Shown here in pieces: positions 30,676 to 40,980 of a DNA stretch of 64,000 nucleotides. The DNA lies in the NCBI GenBank assembly GCA_029215795.1, contig JARDYH010000007.1, forward strand, positions 75,589,763 through 75,653,762. Direction: 5' to 3'. The stretch's first letter is position 1. Each line of letters opens with the position of its first letter. The notes beneath the pieces were generated by a model. That model saw nothing but the letters and a program-made list of their open reading frames with translations, was not told the origin of the DNA and did not search any database. The stretch comes from Anniella stebbinsi (Eukaryota > Chordata > Lepidosauria > Squamata > Anniellidae). The position numbers and the translations under genes were made by a program.

Positions 30676-30807
30676 GTATGCCCCCTCTGTGGGAAAGGGT
30701 GAGCTGCGGGTGGGGGTGGGGGTAGTGGGGGAGGTTGGCTTCTCAGGGCTGATGGGGAACGGCGTCTCCAGCAGCCCCTGACCCTCTGGCTTTCTCCTGT
30801 CTTGCAG

Positions 30808-30895
30808 GGAGCCTGACCTCACGGCTTTTGGAGCAGCTGTCAGAACAAGGGCAAGGCCAGACTGTCTCCACTGTGATCCTCATCATCAGCCTTGT
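30808..30895 (+). CDS. GRAMD1A: GRAMD1A exon (pre-membrane and TM start, 588-616)
   Basis: Acceptor ...GTCTTGCAG at 30807, donor GTAAGA at 30896. It completes G588, encodes SLTSRLLEQLSEQGQGQTVS and then TVILIISL, the start of the membrane helix, and ends two bases into V617. Confidence 0.93.
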
Positions 30896-30964
30896 GTAAG
30901 AGAGCTGCCGGCCTGGGGAGGTGGGGTTGGGGTGTTTGGAGCGGATCTAGAACCTGCTGTGGGT

Positions 30965-31055
30965 TGGACTGTGCAGCCCTATGCATGTGTGTCGCACTGT
31001 GTTCAGTGGAGCTTACTCACAGGAAAGCAAAGCATTTGGATTGCAGCCAAAGGGA
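30965..31055. repeat. Short dispersed repeat, family F
   Basis: 'tgtgcagccctatgcatgtg', 'gttcagtggagcttactcac' and 'tttggattgcagcc'. Confidence 0.6.
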
Positions 31056-31467
31056 GGCATTGGGAGGCCAAGGAAGGGTTCTGTCCATTGAAGGACTGGG
31101 GTGAGGTGTGGGGAGCTGAGCCTGGCCGCCCTCACACTTAGCAGCAGTGGTACCATCAGGGTTGGACTTTGGGGGCAAAAGCCCAGGGCCCTACTCAGCA
31201 GGATAAGCAGGGAGACCCCCTCCCCCCGAACACAGCAGGGCTGGCTTGAAGTAACCTACATTTCCACCTAAAAAGAAGACCCTCCTATAAGGGCAAGGTC
31301 TGAAAATGCCAGGCTGCATCCCTGCATTTGGAAGGAAGGATGCTCTCCCCACCTTTCAGGGCTGATGGGGTTTCCTGTTGGCAGTGGCGAGGAGAGAGCA
31401 AAGGGCAAAGGTACGGAAGAGACAGGGAATAGGAAGCCACTTGTGTTCCTCTTCTGTGTCTTTCTAA

Positions 31468-31469
<2 letters not shown>

Positions 31470-31502
<33 letters not shown>

Positions 31503-31507
31503 CATAC

Positions 31508-31552
<45 letters not shown>
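31470..31552. repeat. (TA)n(CATA)n(TA)n(CA)n microsatellite
   Basis: Compound simple repeat. It gives rise to spurious Tyr/Ile and Cys/Val open frames. Confidence 0.95.
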
Positions 31553-31553
<1 letters not shown>

Positions 31554-32004
31554 CCCTCCTCCTGTGCTGCTCACTGTAGTACCCTTAGGGCGAAATGGCA
31601 CAGTAGACGAAACGTGTAGCTGCCCCTGGGGACGGGACATGCACACTTCCTTCCTACTCACCCAGCTCATTGTGTCTAACACAACATAACCCTGTCCGGA
31701 TGTCGCACCATTCTGTGTTTTCCTGCCGTCTGCCGTACATCGTCGCCGTCGCTAGTGGGGTGTGTGTACATGTGAGGGGAACTTGAAATGTTGTGACATC
31801 AGGGCATGGGTAAGTTATCCTAGACGTTATCAGAGGGGTGAGAGATTAAAACATACCATTGCCATTGTAAAACGTACCATAGTTATACTGTTGCCCCAGG
31901 TTTATTGTATCGGGCACTTCTGGGTTGACATACAGGAACATACCAGGTGGCACTTTGTCCAACCCTTTATCCCCTGTGCCGTGAAGGGCTGGGCTGGGGA
32001 CTGA
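31553..32004. other. Intron, nothing recognised
   Basis: No feature recognised. Confidence 0.4.
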
Positions 32005-32160
32005 ACCATTGTTCTGTGGCAGAACACATGGACTGCATGCAAGAAATCCCGGCTTCAGTTCCTAGCATTTCCAGATCTGCAAGCAGGAGACAGGGATAGT
32101 GTCTTTCTAGACTCTGGAGAGCTGCTACCAGTCAAACTAATCAGTACTGGGGCTAGATCA
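32005..32160 (+). repeat. tRNA-like SINE, second family
   Basis: 'tgttctgtggcagaacacat', 'ggactgcatgcaagaaatcc', 'cggcttcagttcctagcatt' and 'ggagagctgctaccagtcaa'. Confidence 0.7.
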
Positions 32161-32288
32161 GGGATGGGCAACTTATGGCCCTCCAGATATTTTGGCCTAC
32201 AACGCTTAACATTCCTCACCATTGGCTGTGTTGGTTAGGGCTGCTAGGAGTTGTAGACTGGGAGCACCACGAGTTACCCACTCCTGGG
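32158..32288. repeat. Foldback element, family A
   Basis: 'ttatggccctccagatattt' and 'taggagttgtagactgggag'; right end 'cacgagttacccactcctgg'. Confidence 0.75.
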
Positions 32289-32334
32289 CTAGATGGACAA
32301 ATGGTCTGACCCCATTCTAAGGCAGCTCCCTCTG

Positions 32335-32545
32335 TTCCTAGTGGCTATCAATGGCTACTAGTCATGATTGTAGTATATGACTTCCAGGATCTGAATACCA
32401 GTTGCTGGGGAACGTGAGCAGGAGGGCGCTATTGCTCTCGTGTCCTGCTTATGGGTTTTCCACTGGGGCATCTTGTTGACCCCTGTGAGAACAGGTGCTG
32501 GAGTAGATAGGCCTTGCATCTGATCCAGCGCGGTCTTTCTTATGT
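32335..32545 (+). repeat. CR1-type LINE 3' end
   Basis: 'tcaatggctactagtcatga', 'ccagttgctggggaacgtga', 'gtgctggagtagataggcct' and 'tgatccagcgcggtctttct'. Confidence 0.75.
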
Positions 32546-32752
32546 TCCTAAAACCACGTGCTAAAACCAGGCCGCTGTTAGGATGGTTCAGCAACCTCGC
32601 TTCTTTTAAAAGTAGGAAAAGGATTGAGAAGGGAGGCCGGTTTGGAGAGGATGCCCTGCTTATTTGGGGGGCTGGAGGGTGGGGGCTGAAAGCACGACCA
32701 AAGCTTCACACACGTCTCTTTCTTTCCTTCTTCCACTTCTGCCTCCGCACAG

Positions 32753-32764
32753 GATCTGTGTGAG
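32753..32764 (+). CDS. GRAMD1A: GRAMD1A 12-bp microexon (within TM, 617-621)
   Basis: Acceptor ...TGCCTCCGCACAG at 32752 after a strong pyrimidine tract; donor GTATTG at 32765, which is weak. The bases G-ATC-TGT-GTG-AG complete V617, encode ICV and start S621, giving ...SLVICVSLVV... across the membrane helix. Both neighbouring exons match this phase, and the mammalian protein has the same VICVSL as I recall. A stronger-looking GTGAGG donor sits at 32760 but would give a 7-bp exon and a frameshift. Confidence 0.82.
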
Positions 32765-34034
32765 GTATTGTATGCAAATCGTCACTCGCTGCTGACCATG
32801 CTTCCACCTCGGCCGGCCAACCCCTTGCCATCCCTCCTTGCCTCGGTCACTTGAGGATCACATCCTGCCTCTCTCCCTTTCCCTCTCAACCAGTCTCAAC
32901 CAGCTTATTTCCCTGGCTTTGCCCTAACGTGTTGATTAGCCATTGCGTTCCCTACCACCACAATCATCATCTCCTCCTCCTCCTCCCTCCCCCTTAACCT
33001 CCTGTTGTCATTCTGCTCCTGATGCCCTCCACTTCTCCCCCATCCCCACTCCCCGCTGCGCTCTGCTTGCCATTTCCCTTAATGGTCGTCCCGTACTCCA
33101 AAGCTGTGACGTGCTCTGCACTAAATGAAAAGCGAAAAAGAAAATGCAATTCTGTAGCCACCAGGTAGCCTGAATCCTTGATCGTGGCTGAATTGCACAA
33201 ATCTGCATAAGATTCCCTTACTTTTTTGGCCTCATTTAATCCGCTCCTCGGAGTCAAAGGGAGGGACAAAGTGCTGCATGGGGTGCTAAAGTCTTCTCCC
33301 CTGATGGCTGGGTGGTTTCTGCTGCCCCATTCTGCCCTCATCTCTGCAGCTTCTGATGCTTCAACCATCACTGCCTGCACGTTTTGAAAGCTTGCAGTCT
33401 GAGCCGTTAGGGCTAGAAACGTCAAGAAAGAAAGAAAATCTGTCTGTCTCAGGAGGTTGAATTTTGCATCCAGTAACAATTTCAGTACTCGTGCCGAATT
33501 GTAGACTCCGCACGGCTGTGCTCTGTCTAAACGTACCCTGTCCTTCAGCTCAACTTAAGTTCACATAAGTGCATTTGCAACACAACCCGTGTCTTCTTAA
33601 TATTTTGCTCCCAGCTCTTGACAACTTGAGTGTGGAGCTGCTAAGCTGGAAGGGCCATCGCAGGTCGTCTCTGATCACATCAGGCATAGTTTCCTGACGG
33701 GTAGTGCTGACGGGCTTGCTGCCACCGAAGCTAAATGGCATGAACCCATTCTGTCGTCCCCACCTATTCTCATTCCCATCTGTGTTCATTCCTGGGTTTT
33801 ACTGTCTTTAAGCACAGCGTTCTGATGAGCAATGCTACTGCTATTTCACAGGGAGATCTCAGATGTCCTTACCATCAAGCTAGTGCAGAGAGCTCGAATG
33901 GGCAGTCATGCCGTATACCTTTCATGGTGGGGGGAAGCTGTAAAGGGCGGCGCATTCCTAGAGCTGGTCATGAATGAGCGACATCACATGGCCTGAACTC
34001 AGGACTTCTGTTTGGGAAAAGGCTGCTGCTGCTG
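32765..34034. other. Intron, nothing recognised
   Basis: A CTC-rich pyrimidine stretch at 32960-33060. Otherwise no feature and no coding block in phase. Confidence 0.45.
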
Positions 34035-34190
34035 CTGGGGAGGAGCTGTTCCTCGGTGGCAGAACGCATGCTTGGCCTGCAGAAGGTCTCAGGTTGGATC
34101 CTCGGGATCTCCAATGAAAAGGATCAAGTAGCAGGTGACGGAGAAGACCCCTGCCTGAGAACCTGGAAACCTGCTGCTGGCCGATGTAGA
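34035..34190 (+). repeat. tRNA-like SINE, second family
   Basis: 'gctgttcctcggtggcagaa', 'cgcatgcttggcctgcagaa', 'ggtctcaggttggatcctcg' and 'tgctggccgatgtagacc'. Confidence 0.75.
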
Positions 34191-34313
34191 CCAGCCTTCC
34201 CCAACCTGGTGCCCTCCATATGTGTTGACCTGCCTGACCATTGGTCATGCCTGACCATTGGTCATGGTGGCTGGGCTGATGGGGTTGTCATCCAAAACCA
34301 AGCTGGGGAAGGC
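34190..34313. repeat. Foldback element, family A
   Basis: 'ttccccaacctggtgccctc' and 'aaaaccaagctggggaaggc'. It contains a small internal direct duplication of 'cctgaccattggtcatg'. Confidence 0.8.
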
Positions 34314-34324
34314 TGTGCTCTCTC

Positions 34325-34344
34325 TACACACACACACACACACA
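34325..34344. repeat. (CA)n microsatellite
   Basis: About ten CA units. Confidence 0.9.
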
Positions 34345-34743
34345 TGTCTGCCTGTCTAATCTATCTTGCATGAGTTACTTAGGAAGTGCCAGGTTCCTCT
34401 GGCTGCCTGGATTGGAGGGGGAGAGTTCCCCAGGCCCTCTGTCATGGGTCAAACTTAGCACTATCCTGTCACCTGGTGGGGCAATTAAATATGATTCCAG
34501 GGGAGCTCATGATGAAGGAGATATATAGTACCGAAATTCAGTACGGAATAACAGGGCTTGTGGTATTCTGGAAACTCAAACCCTCCTTTTATGGTTCTCT
34601 GTAGCTTCCTCTGTGGAGAGCTTTTAGAAAGATATGTAGAGGGGACTTTCACCGCATGAGCCCTCCCCCTGCAGCCTGAAGTGGTACAGCCCAGGCCTGA
34701 GTGGTGGCCTCACCTGCCAACCCATGTCTCTCTTTCTCTCCAG

Positions 34744-34851
34744 CCTGGTGGTTCTGGTCATCCTCAACATGATGCTGTTCTACCGACTCTGGTCTCTGGA
34801 GCACACAGCCCGAACCTTTGAATCTTGGCAGGCATATGCGCTCTCCAACGG
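34744..34851 (+). CDS. GRAMD1A: GRAMD1A exon (TM end and tail, 621-656)
   Basis: Acceptor ...CTCTCCAG at 34743, donor GTGAGA at 34852. It completes S621, encodes LVVLVILNMMLFYRLWSLEH and then TARTFESWQAYALSN, with two bases of G657. The first 13 residues finish the single ER-membrane helix. MLFYRLWSLE is conserved in Aster proteins. Confidence 0.96.
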
Positions 34852-35054
34852 GTGAGAAACTGAGAGAAGATGCCCCCCCCCCCCACTCCTGAAAAGAAAA
34901 GTGAACATGTGATATTTCCTTTCCTACCTTTAAAATCAGAAACATGGGTTTGGGGCTCCAGAAGTATATTGGCGACGTTCAGTTTGAATTGAGGTGGGAA
35001 GGGAGAGCAGCTTTCTTTGGGTGATTTTTTTTTTAAGTGGCTTGCTGTTGATTT

Positions 35055-35150
35055 ACACAGTGTAATCTAATACAGGTCTACTCAGAAGTAAATCCCATTG
35101 AATTCAGTGGGGCTTACTCCCAGGTAGGTGTGTATAGGCTTGCAGCCTTA
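35055..35150. repeat. Short dispersed repeat, family F
   Basis: 'gtctactcagaagtaaatcc', 'cagtggggcttactcccagg' and 'tataggcttgcagcctta'. Confidence 0.75.
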
Positions 35151-35159
35151 ATCTCTGTG

Positions 35160-35200
35160 TATACGTACATACATACATACATACATACACACACACACAT
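35160..35200. repeat. (CATA)n(CA)n microsatellite
   Basis: Simple repeat. Confidence 0.9.
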
Positions 35201-35439
35201 ATGTATCAGTGAAATTAATATTTATTTATTTGTTTGTTTTATGAGTGATTCATTCATAAATTTATGTCCTGCCTTTTAAAATAAGATTCTTTCCAAGATG
35301 GCTTACAATATGAGTTGAGGTGAATGCCCAGAGAAATAAATGGAGAAGAACAAAAAAAGTAAAATAGAAAAAAAAAATCAATTTTTACCTCCAGAGACCT
35401 TTTCTGTCCTTGGGGAAAAAAGAGAGTCTTTCCACATAT

Positions 35440-38400
35440 TTATTTATTTATTTATTTATTACATTTGTATACCGCCCCATAGCCGAAGCTCTCTGGGCGG
35501 TTTACATAGGATTAAAAACAATTAAAAACAATATACAAAAATTAAAACAGCAAAAACATACAACATACACACAATCTATACATTTAAAAACCACATCAAC
35601 ACTTCAAAAACTACAAAAACAAAACAAAACAAACCCAGGCTCCTCAGATATTGCCAAATGCCTGAGAGAAGAGGAAAGTCTTGACCTGGCGCCGAAAAGA
35701 TAACAATGTTGGCGCCAGGCGGGCCTCGTCGGGGAGATCGTTTCACAGTTGGGGAGCCACCACAGAGAAGGCCCTCTCTCTTGTTGCTGACCTCCGAGCC
35801 TCCCTCGGAGGAGGGCCTTAGATGTTGAACGTAGTGTTCGGGTAGGTTCATGTAGGGAAAGGGGTTCCATCAGGTATTGTGGTCCCAAGCCGTGTAAGGC
35901 TTTATAGGTTAAAACCAGCACCTTGAACCGGGCTCGGAAACATACAGGCAGCCAATGCAAGCGGGCCAGAGTAGGTCTTATATGTTCAAACCTACTGGTT
36001 CCAGTTATCAATCTGGCCGCTGCATTTTGCACAAGCTGCAGCTTCCGAACCACCTTCAAAGGCAGCCCCATGTAGAGTGCATTGCAGTAATCTAACTTGG
36101 AGGTTACCAGAGCATGGACAACTGAAGCCAGGTTATCCCTGTCCAGATAGGGACGTAGCTGGGCCACCAACCGAAGTTGGTAGAAGGCACTCCGTGCCAC
36201 TGGGGCCACCTGCGCCTCAAGTGACAGAGATGGTTCTAGGAGAACCCCCAAGCTACGAACCCGCTCCTTCAAGGGGAGTGCAACCCCATCCAGAACAGGT
36301 TGAACACCCTCCATCCGGTCAGCGGAACCACCCACTAACAGCGTCTCAGTCTTGTCTGGATTGAGTTTCAGTTTATTAGCCCTCATCCAGTCCATTGTCG
36401 CAGCCAGGCACTGGTTCGGCACATCCACAGCCTCACCTGATGAAGTTGAAAAGGAGAAATAGAGCTGCGTGTCATCAGCGTACTGATGACAACGCACTCC
36501 AAAACTCCGGATGACTGCACTCAACGGTTTCATGTAGATATTGAACAGCATGGGGGACAAAACTGACCCCTGTGGAACCCCATACTGGAGAATCCACGGG
36601 GCCGAGCAATGTTCCCCAAGCACCACCTTCTGGAGCCGACCCACCAAGTAGGAGCGGAACCACTGCAATGCAGTGCCTCCCACTCCCAACTCAGCCAGTC
36701 GTCCCAGAAGGATACCATGGTCGATGGTATCGAAAGCCGCCGAGAGATCAAGGAGAATCAACAGAGTCACACTCCCCCTGTCTTTCTCCCAACATAGGTC
36801 ATCATACAGGGCAACCAAGGCTGTTTCCATACCAAAACCAGGCCTGAAACCTGACTGAAATGGATCCAGATAATCAGTCTCATCCAAGAGTCCCTGGAGC
36901 TGGCTCGCAACCACCCGCTCCAGGACCTTGCCCAGGAATGGAACATTTGCTACTGGCCTGTAGTTATTAAGATTTTCAGGGTCCAGGGAAGATTTCTTTA
37001 GGAGTGGTCTCACTGCCGCCTCTTTCAGGAGGCCTGGGACCACTCCCTCTTGCAAAGAGGCATTAATCACTTCCCTGGCCCAGCCAGTTGTTCCATCCCT
37101 GCTAGCTTTTATTAGCCAAGAGGGGCAAGGATCCAATATGGAAGTGGTTGCACGAACCTGTCCAAGCACCTTGTCAACATCCTCGAGCTGCACCAACTGA
37201 AACTCATCCAAGAAAACAGGACAAGCCTGTGCTCTGGATACCTCACTAGATTCATCTGCTATAACACTGGAGTCTAAGTCCTGACGGATGCCAGAGATTT
37301 TATTCTGGAAGTGCCCAGCAAATGTATTACAGCGGGCCTCAGATGGTTCTACCATGTCCTTGGGGCCAGCATGTAAAAGCCCCCGGACAACTCTGAAAAG
37401 CTCCGCTGGGCGGCAGGTTGATGATTGAATAGTGGCAGCAAAGTATTGTTTTTTTGCTGCCCTCACTGCCCCTGAATACAGCTTACCATAAGCACTTACC
37501 AGTGTTTGATTGCATCCATCAGGAGTTCGTCTCCATCTGCCCTCAAGCCGTCTCCTGTTTTGTTTCATCACTCTCAGCTCTGGGGTATACCACGGAGCCG
37601 TTCGAGCTCTACACAGGAGAGGGCGCTCAGGAGCAATCGTGTCAACTGCCCGGGTCATTTCTGCATTCCACAGATCAACCAGGGTTTCGACAGGAGAGCC
37701 AGCCCTATCAGACGGAAAACTCCCCAGAGCCTTCTGGAAACCATCTGGATCCATTAGCCTCCGGGGGCGGACCATCTTAATGGGTCCCCCACCCTTGCAG
37801 AGGGGAAAAGCCGCTGTAAGTCTAAACCTCAGCAGGTGGTGATCTGACCATGACAGAGGGGTTGATGTAAAGTCCCCCACTTTCAGATCCCCATCTACAT
37901 GTCCAGTTGAAAAAACCAGGTCTAGAGTGTGCCCTGCTACATGCGTTGGGCCGATGGTATGTTGGGACAGTCCCATGGTTGTCATGGAGACCATGAAATC
38001 CTGAGCTGCCCCAGATAAAGTGCCCTCGGCATGAATGTTGACATCCCCCAGAACCAAGAGTCTGGGGGACCTCAACAGTATACCAGAGACCACCTCTGTC
38101 AGCTGAGCTAGGGAGTCTGTTGAGCAGCGGGGTGGGCGGTACACCAACAGAATCCCTAATCTGTCCCGTTGGCCCAACACAAGGTGCAAACACTCCAGAC
38201 CAGTAGTCGCATGGACAGGGAGCCTGCAGAGGGGGATGGAATTCCTATAGACCACAGCAACCCCCCCTCCCCGGCCCTCAAGTCTACCCTGATGCTGAAC
38301 CAAGTACCCCGGTCGGCATAACTAGGAGAGACTAACTCCTCCCTGCTCTCCCACCCAGGTCTCGGTTATACATGCCAGATCGGCTGCCTCATCCACAATT

Positions 38401-38625
38401 AAGTCGTGGATGAGGGAGATCTTATTATGCACTGATCTGGCATTTAAAAGCAACACCCGGAAGCCTGAGGGCTGGCTGATAAGGCAACCAACAAGCCTGT
38501 GGGTGTGAGGGGGACCGGAACAAGGCACAGCCATTAACTGTCTGGGCCTTGTTTCCCTAACCTGGCAAGTCCTCCTCACAACGCTGATATGGGCTCCCAA
38601 GCCCATATCAGCTGGGCTTGGGAGC
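35440..38625 (-). mobile_element. L2-clade LINE, antisense to GRAMD1A
   Basis: About 3.2 kb in the intron between the 34744 and 39481 exons. The 3' end (left side) is (TTTA)n plus 'cgccccatagccgaagctct' and 'ctgggcggtttac', which is the source of the many tails in the window. The body is the ORF2-like frame at 35604-38606. The 5' end stops at an inverted repeat (38584-38625), so the element is probably 5'-truncated. The clade call rests on the reverse transcriptase motifs and the HWLPV/RFEH C-terminal region. Confidence 0.85.
35604..38606 (-). pseudogene. LINE ORF2 (endonuclease-reverse transcriptase), one stop
   Basis: One continuous frame of about 1,000 codons, interrupted only by a TAG at 38322-38324. 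N-terminal AP-endonuclease start: LLLNARSVHNKISLIHDLIV and ITETWVGEQGG, then LVLGDVNIHAEG. Reverse transcriptase: YRPVANVPFLGKVLERV, FQSGFRPGFGMETAL, LLDLSAAFDTIDHGILL, YGVPQGSVLSPMLFNIYM and the catalytic QYADDTQLYF, then KLKLNPDKTETLLVG. C-terminal region: TSKLDYCNALYMGLP and RFEHIRPTLARLHWLPV. With the stop it is presumably inactive, but it is far better preserved than the other LINE fragments here. It acted in target-primed reverse transcription of its own RNA; it is not a host gene. Confidence 0.9.
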
Positions 38626-38799
38626 AGTGCCTCTAAAGTTAATTTTATGCTCTGGTAAGTTCATATGGGGCATAAGTGGTTCTTCAGATAACCTGATTTT
38701 AAGCCATTTAAGGCTTTAAAGCTCCATACTAGCTCTTTAAATTTGAGTCTAAAAATAGGTTCATAACCAGTTCACGTACTCCACTGATGAGAGCTATTC

Positions 38800-39035
38800 T
38801 TTATTTATTATTACATGTATATGTTGCCTTTTTTTTTCTCTTGCAAGGAAATCAAAGTGACTTACATAGTCCTTCTCTCCATTTTATCCTCACAACAACC
38901 CTGTGAGGTAAATTAGGCTGAGAATCAGTGACTGGCCCAAAGTTATCCACTGAGCTTTGTGGCCGAGTGAGGACTTGAACGCAGATCACCCAAGGTCCCG
39001 TCCAGCTCTTTACCCACTACGCTATACTAGCTGGC
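38800..39035 (-). repeat. tRNA-derived SINE (squamate type), antisense
   Basis: 'tcctcacaacaaccctgtga', 'ggtaaattaggctgagaatc', 'tgaacgcagatcacccaagg' and 'tttacccactacgctatact'. Confidence 0.8.
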
Positions 39036-39039
39036 GAAT

Positions 39040-39375
39040 ACCAGGGCCTTTTCTGTCGTAGCCCTGCATCTCTGGAATATTCTCCTCAAGCCAACCCATT
39101 TGGCCCCTTCCTTGCTAAAAACCCTTTCATTCCAGTCTGCTTTGGGATGATTTGTGGTGCTGTATCTTTTTATCTGCTGGTGCTATTTTGGTGTTTTTAT
39201 TTGCTCCTGCTATTTTTAGCTGATGGTTTAATCTGATTTATTGATCTATGTGTGCTATTTTAATTTTTTTCCTGCTGTTGTTCCTTTGTGACCTTCCATG
39301 TTTTCGATGGCTTTTGTAAACTGCTTTGGGTGGATCATTTATCCTGAGAGACAGTTTTAAAATCTTTTAGATAAA
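39040..39375 (+). repeat. L2-like LINE 3' region
   Basis: 'ccttttctgtcgtagccctg', 'catctctggaatattctcct' and 'aaactgctttgggtggatca', ending 'ttttagataaat'. A diverged subfamily. Confidence 0.65.
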
Positions 39376-39480
39376 TGGCAGGTAGCTGCCGGGACAGCAC
39401 AGACAGCGGAGGTGAGGGTGGCTTGGGAGACCTTTCCTGCCAACTCTGGCTCAAGAGCGCTCTTCCCTTCTCCCTAGCAG

Positions 39481-39601
39481 AAAACTACCACAGACAGCAT
39501 CTGAATGGGCTGAGATCCTGGAGCTGCAGAAGCGGTTTCACAGTGTGGAGGTGCAGAAGTGGAAACAGATCCTCAAGGCTTCTGTGGAGCTTCTAGACGA
39601 G
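39481..39601 (+). CDS. GRAMD1A: GRAMD1A exon (C-terminal tail, 657-697)
   Basis: Acceptor ...CCCTAGCAG at 39480, donor GTGATG at 39602. The first base completes G657. Encodes KLPQTASEWAEILELQKRFH, then SVEVQKWKQILKASVELLDE, an amphipathic helical tail. The acceptor is a NAGNAG pair (TAG at 39475-39477, CAG at 39478-39480); use of the first would insert one residue (G-R-K instead of G-K). Confidence 0.96.
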
Positions 39602-39609
39602 GTGATGCC

Positions 39610-39925
39610 TGTTTCGCCACCGCAAGATGTCATGATGGCCACCAATTTGGATAGCTTTAAAGGGGGGGGGGTTGGATAAATTCCTGGAAGAGAAGGCTAT
39701 CCATGACCACTAGCCCTGATGGTTATGTGCTATCTCCAGTATCCGAAGCAGTAATCCTGTGTGCCCCAGTTGCTGGGGAACATGGGTGGGAGGGTACTGT
39801 TGCACCATGTCCTGCTTTGTTGGTCCCTGGTCAACAGCTGGTTGGCGGCCTCCGTGTGAACAGAGTGCTGGACTAGATGGACCTTAGGTCTGATCCAGCA
39901 TGGCACTTATGTTCTTAGCTAGGGA
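39610..39925 (+). repeat. CR1-type LINE 3' end
   Basis: Begins nine bases past the exon: 'caccaatttggatagcttta', 'tggataaattcctggaagag', 'gttgctggggaacatgggtg', 'gtgctggactagatggacct' and 'gatccagcatggcacttatg'. The G run near 39662 is internal. Confidence 0.85.
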
Positions 39926-40911
39926 CTGTTGCAAGGGGCACCTGCAAATGTTAATACAAATGGGAGGACAGAATGTAAACTTAAGTGGTACAGTGGAGCT
40001 GGGGTTTCCAGGGACACAGCACCGGCATTTGTTTATTAGCCGGAGCCTGACGCCATCCGCCACTGCCCTCAGAATTCCATGTTCCCTTTGAGCTTGTGAA
40101 AAGACAAGAAAAGCTGGAAGTCCCAGGATCTTGAATTTAGGTGCCTGGTATCAATTGCCCCCTTTGTGCTGGGGTGACAGCTTAGGACCAAACTAAGTGT
40201 GGCACAGGGACTCATGCGTAGGATCACCTGTGTGGGTTTACCTCTCTCCCTTCTAAATAAAAAAACAGATACGGGGCGAGGGGGAGGAGTGATTGGGGTC
40301 CTGGTCCTGGAGTTGTTTGTTTTTCTAAGCCAGGGCTGAGCAAGACATCAGCGGAGAGCGCCACATGTAGCTCCCACTATCCCTCGGCATGGCCCCAGCT
40401 GACTCCTGCCACTGCCAAACTGCTGATATTTGCAGCGGGGGCAAAAGAAACGATCATTTTTATCGCTATGGAGTAATAAATAGATCAAACCGAGCTTGAT
40501 CTCAGTCTCGATTTGACCCATTTACCGCTCCATAACCTCTACTAAACAGTAAAAAGGTCAATTCCACTTGAGAATAAGCTTGGTGTGATTTACTTACCCT
40601 CCGTAGAGGTTTGCTGCTGATTTTCGCCAGCGAACAGCCACTTCCCCCACCCCAGTGTGCAGCATAAGAAAATGCCCCCCCCCCCCAGTTGTCCACCCCT
40701 GTTCTAAGCCTTCTCCCTCTGTTCCATTTCCCCCAACTGAAATTCCTCTCTGTGGCTGCTGTTCACACATCCCGGGAGGAAATGGCGTTATCACAGGCCC
40801 GCCAAACTCTAGCCTGGCCCTTCCAGTTGCCTGTTTCTGGTCCTTCTTGCTCGTCGCGACAGCTCATTACCTGGTTGCCTCGGTGGAATAACATCGCTTC
40901 TTTTCCCCTAG
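39926..40911. other. Intron, nothing recognised
   Basis: No repeat or gene recognised except a C run near 40675. No coding block in phase. Confidence 0.45.
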
Positions 40912-40980
40912 ATGAAAATTTCCCTCGAGAAGCTGCACCAGGGCATCACGATGGCTGAGCCCCCCTTGGAGCCGGAGTGA
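40912..40980 (+). CDS. GRAMD1A: GRAMD1A last coding exon (698-719, stop)
   Basis: Acceptor ...TTTTCCCCTAG at 40911. Encodes MKISLEKLHQGITMAEPPLE, PE and the stop TGA at 40978-40980. The LEKLHQGIT motif is shared with mammalian GRAMD1A. The tail after PP appears shorter than the mammalian one as I recall it. Confidence 0.95.
   Translation: MKISLEKLHQGITMAEPPLEPE

Noticed and set aside
32753..32759. 7-bp exon using the GTGAGG donor at 32760
   Set aside because: It would shift the frame into the membrane-helix exon at 34744. The 12-bp version keeps the frame and restores the conserved VICVSL.
34035..34110. Possible tRNA gene (tRNA-like head with B box)
   Set aside because: The acceptor stem does not pair, and it continues into a SINE body shared with 32005, 13661 and 48160, so it is a SINE and not a tRNA gene.
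35604..38303. 899-codon open frame on the minus strand as a host gene
   Set aside because: It carries LINE endonuclease and YADD reverse transcriptase motifs and ends in the LINE 3' tail. It is a transposable element, not a cellular gene.
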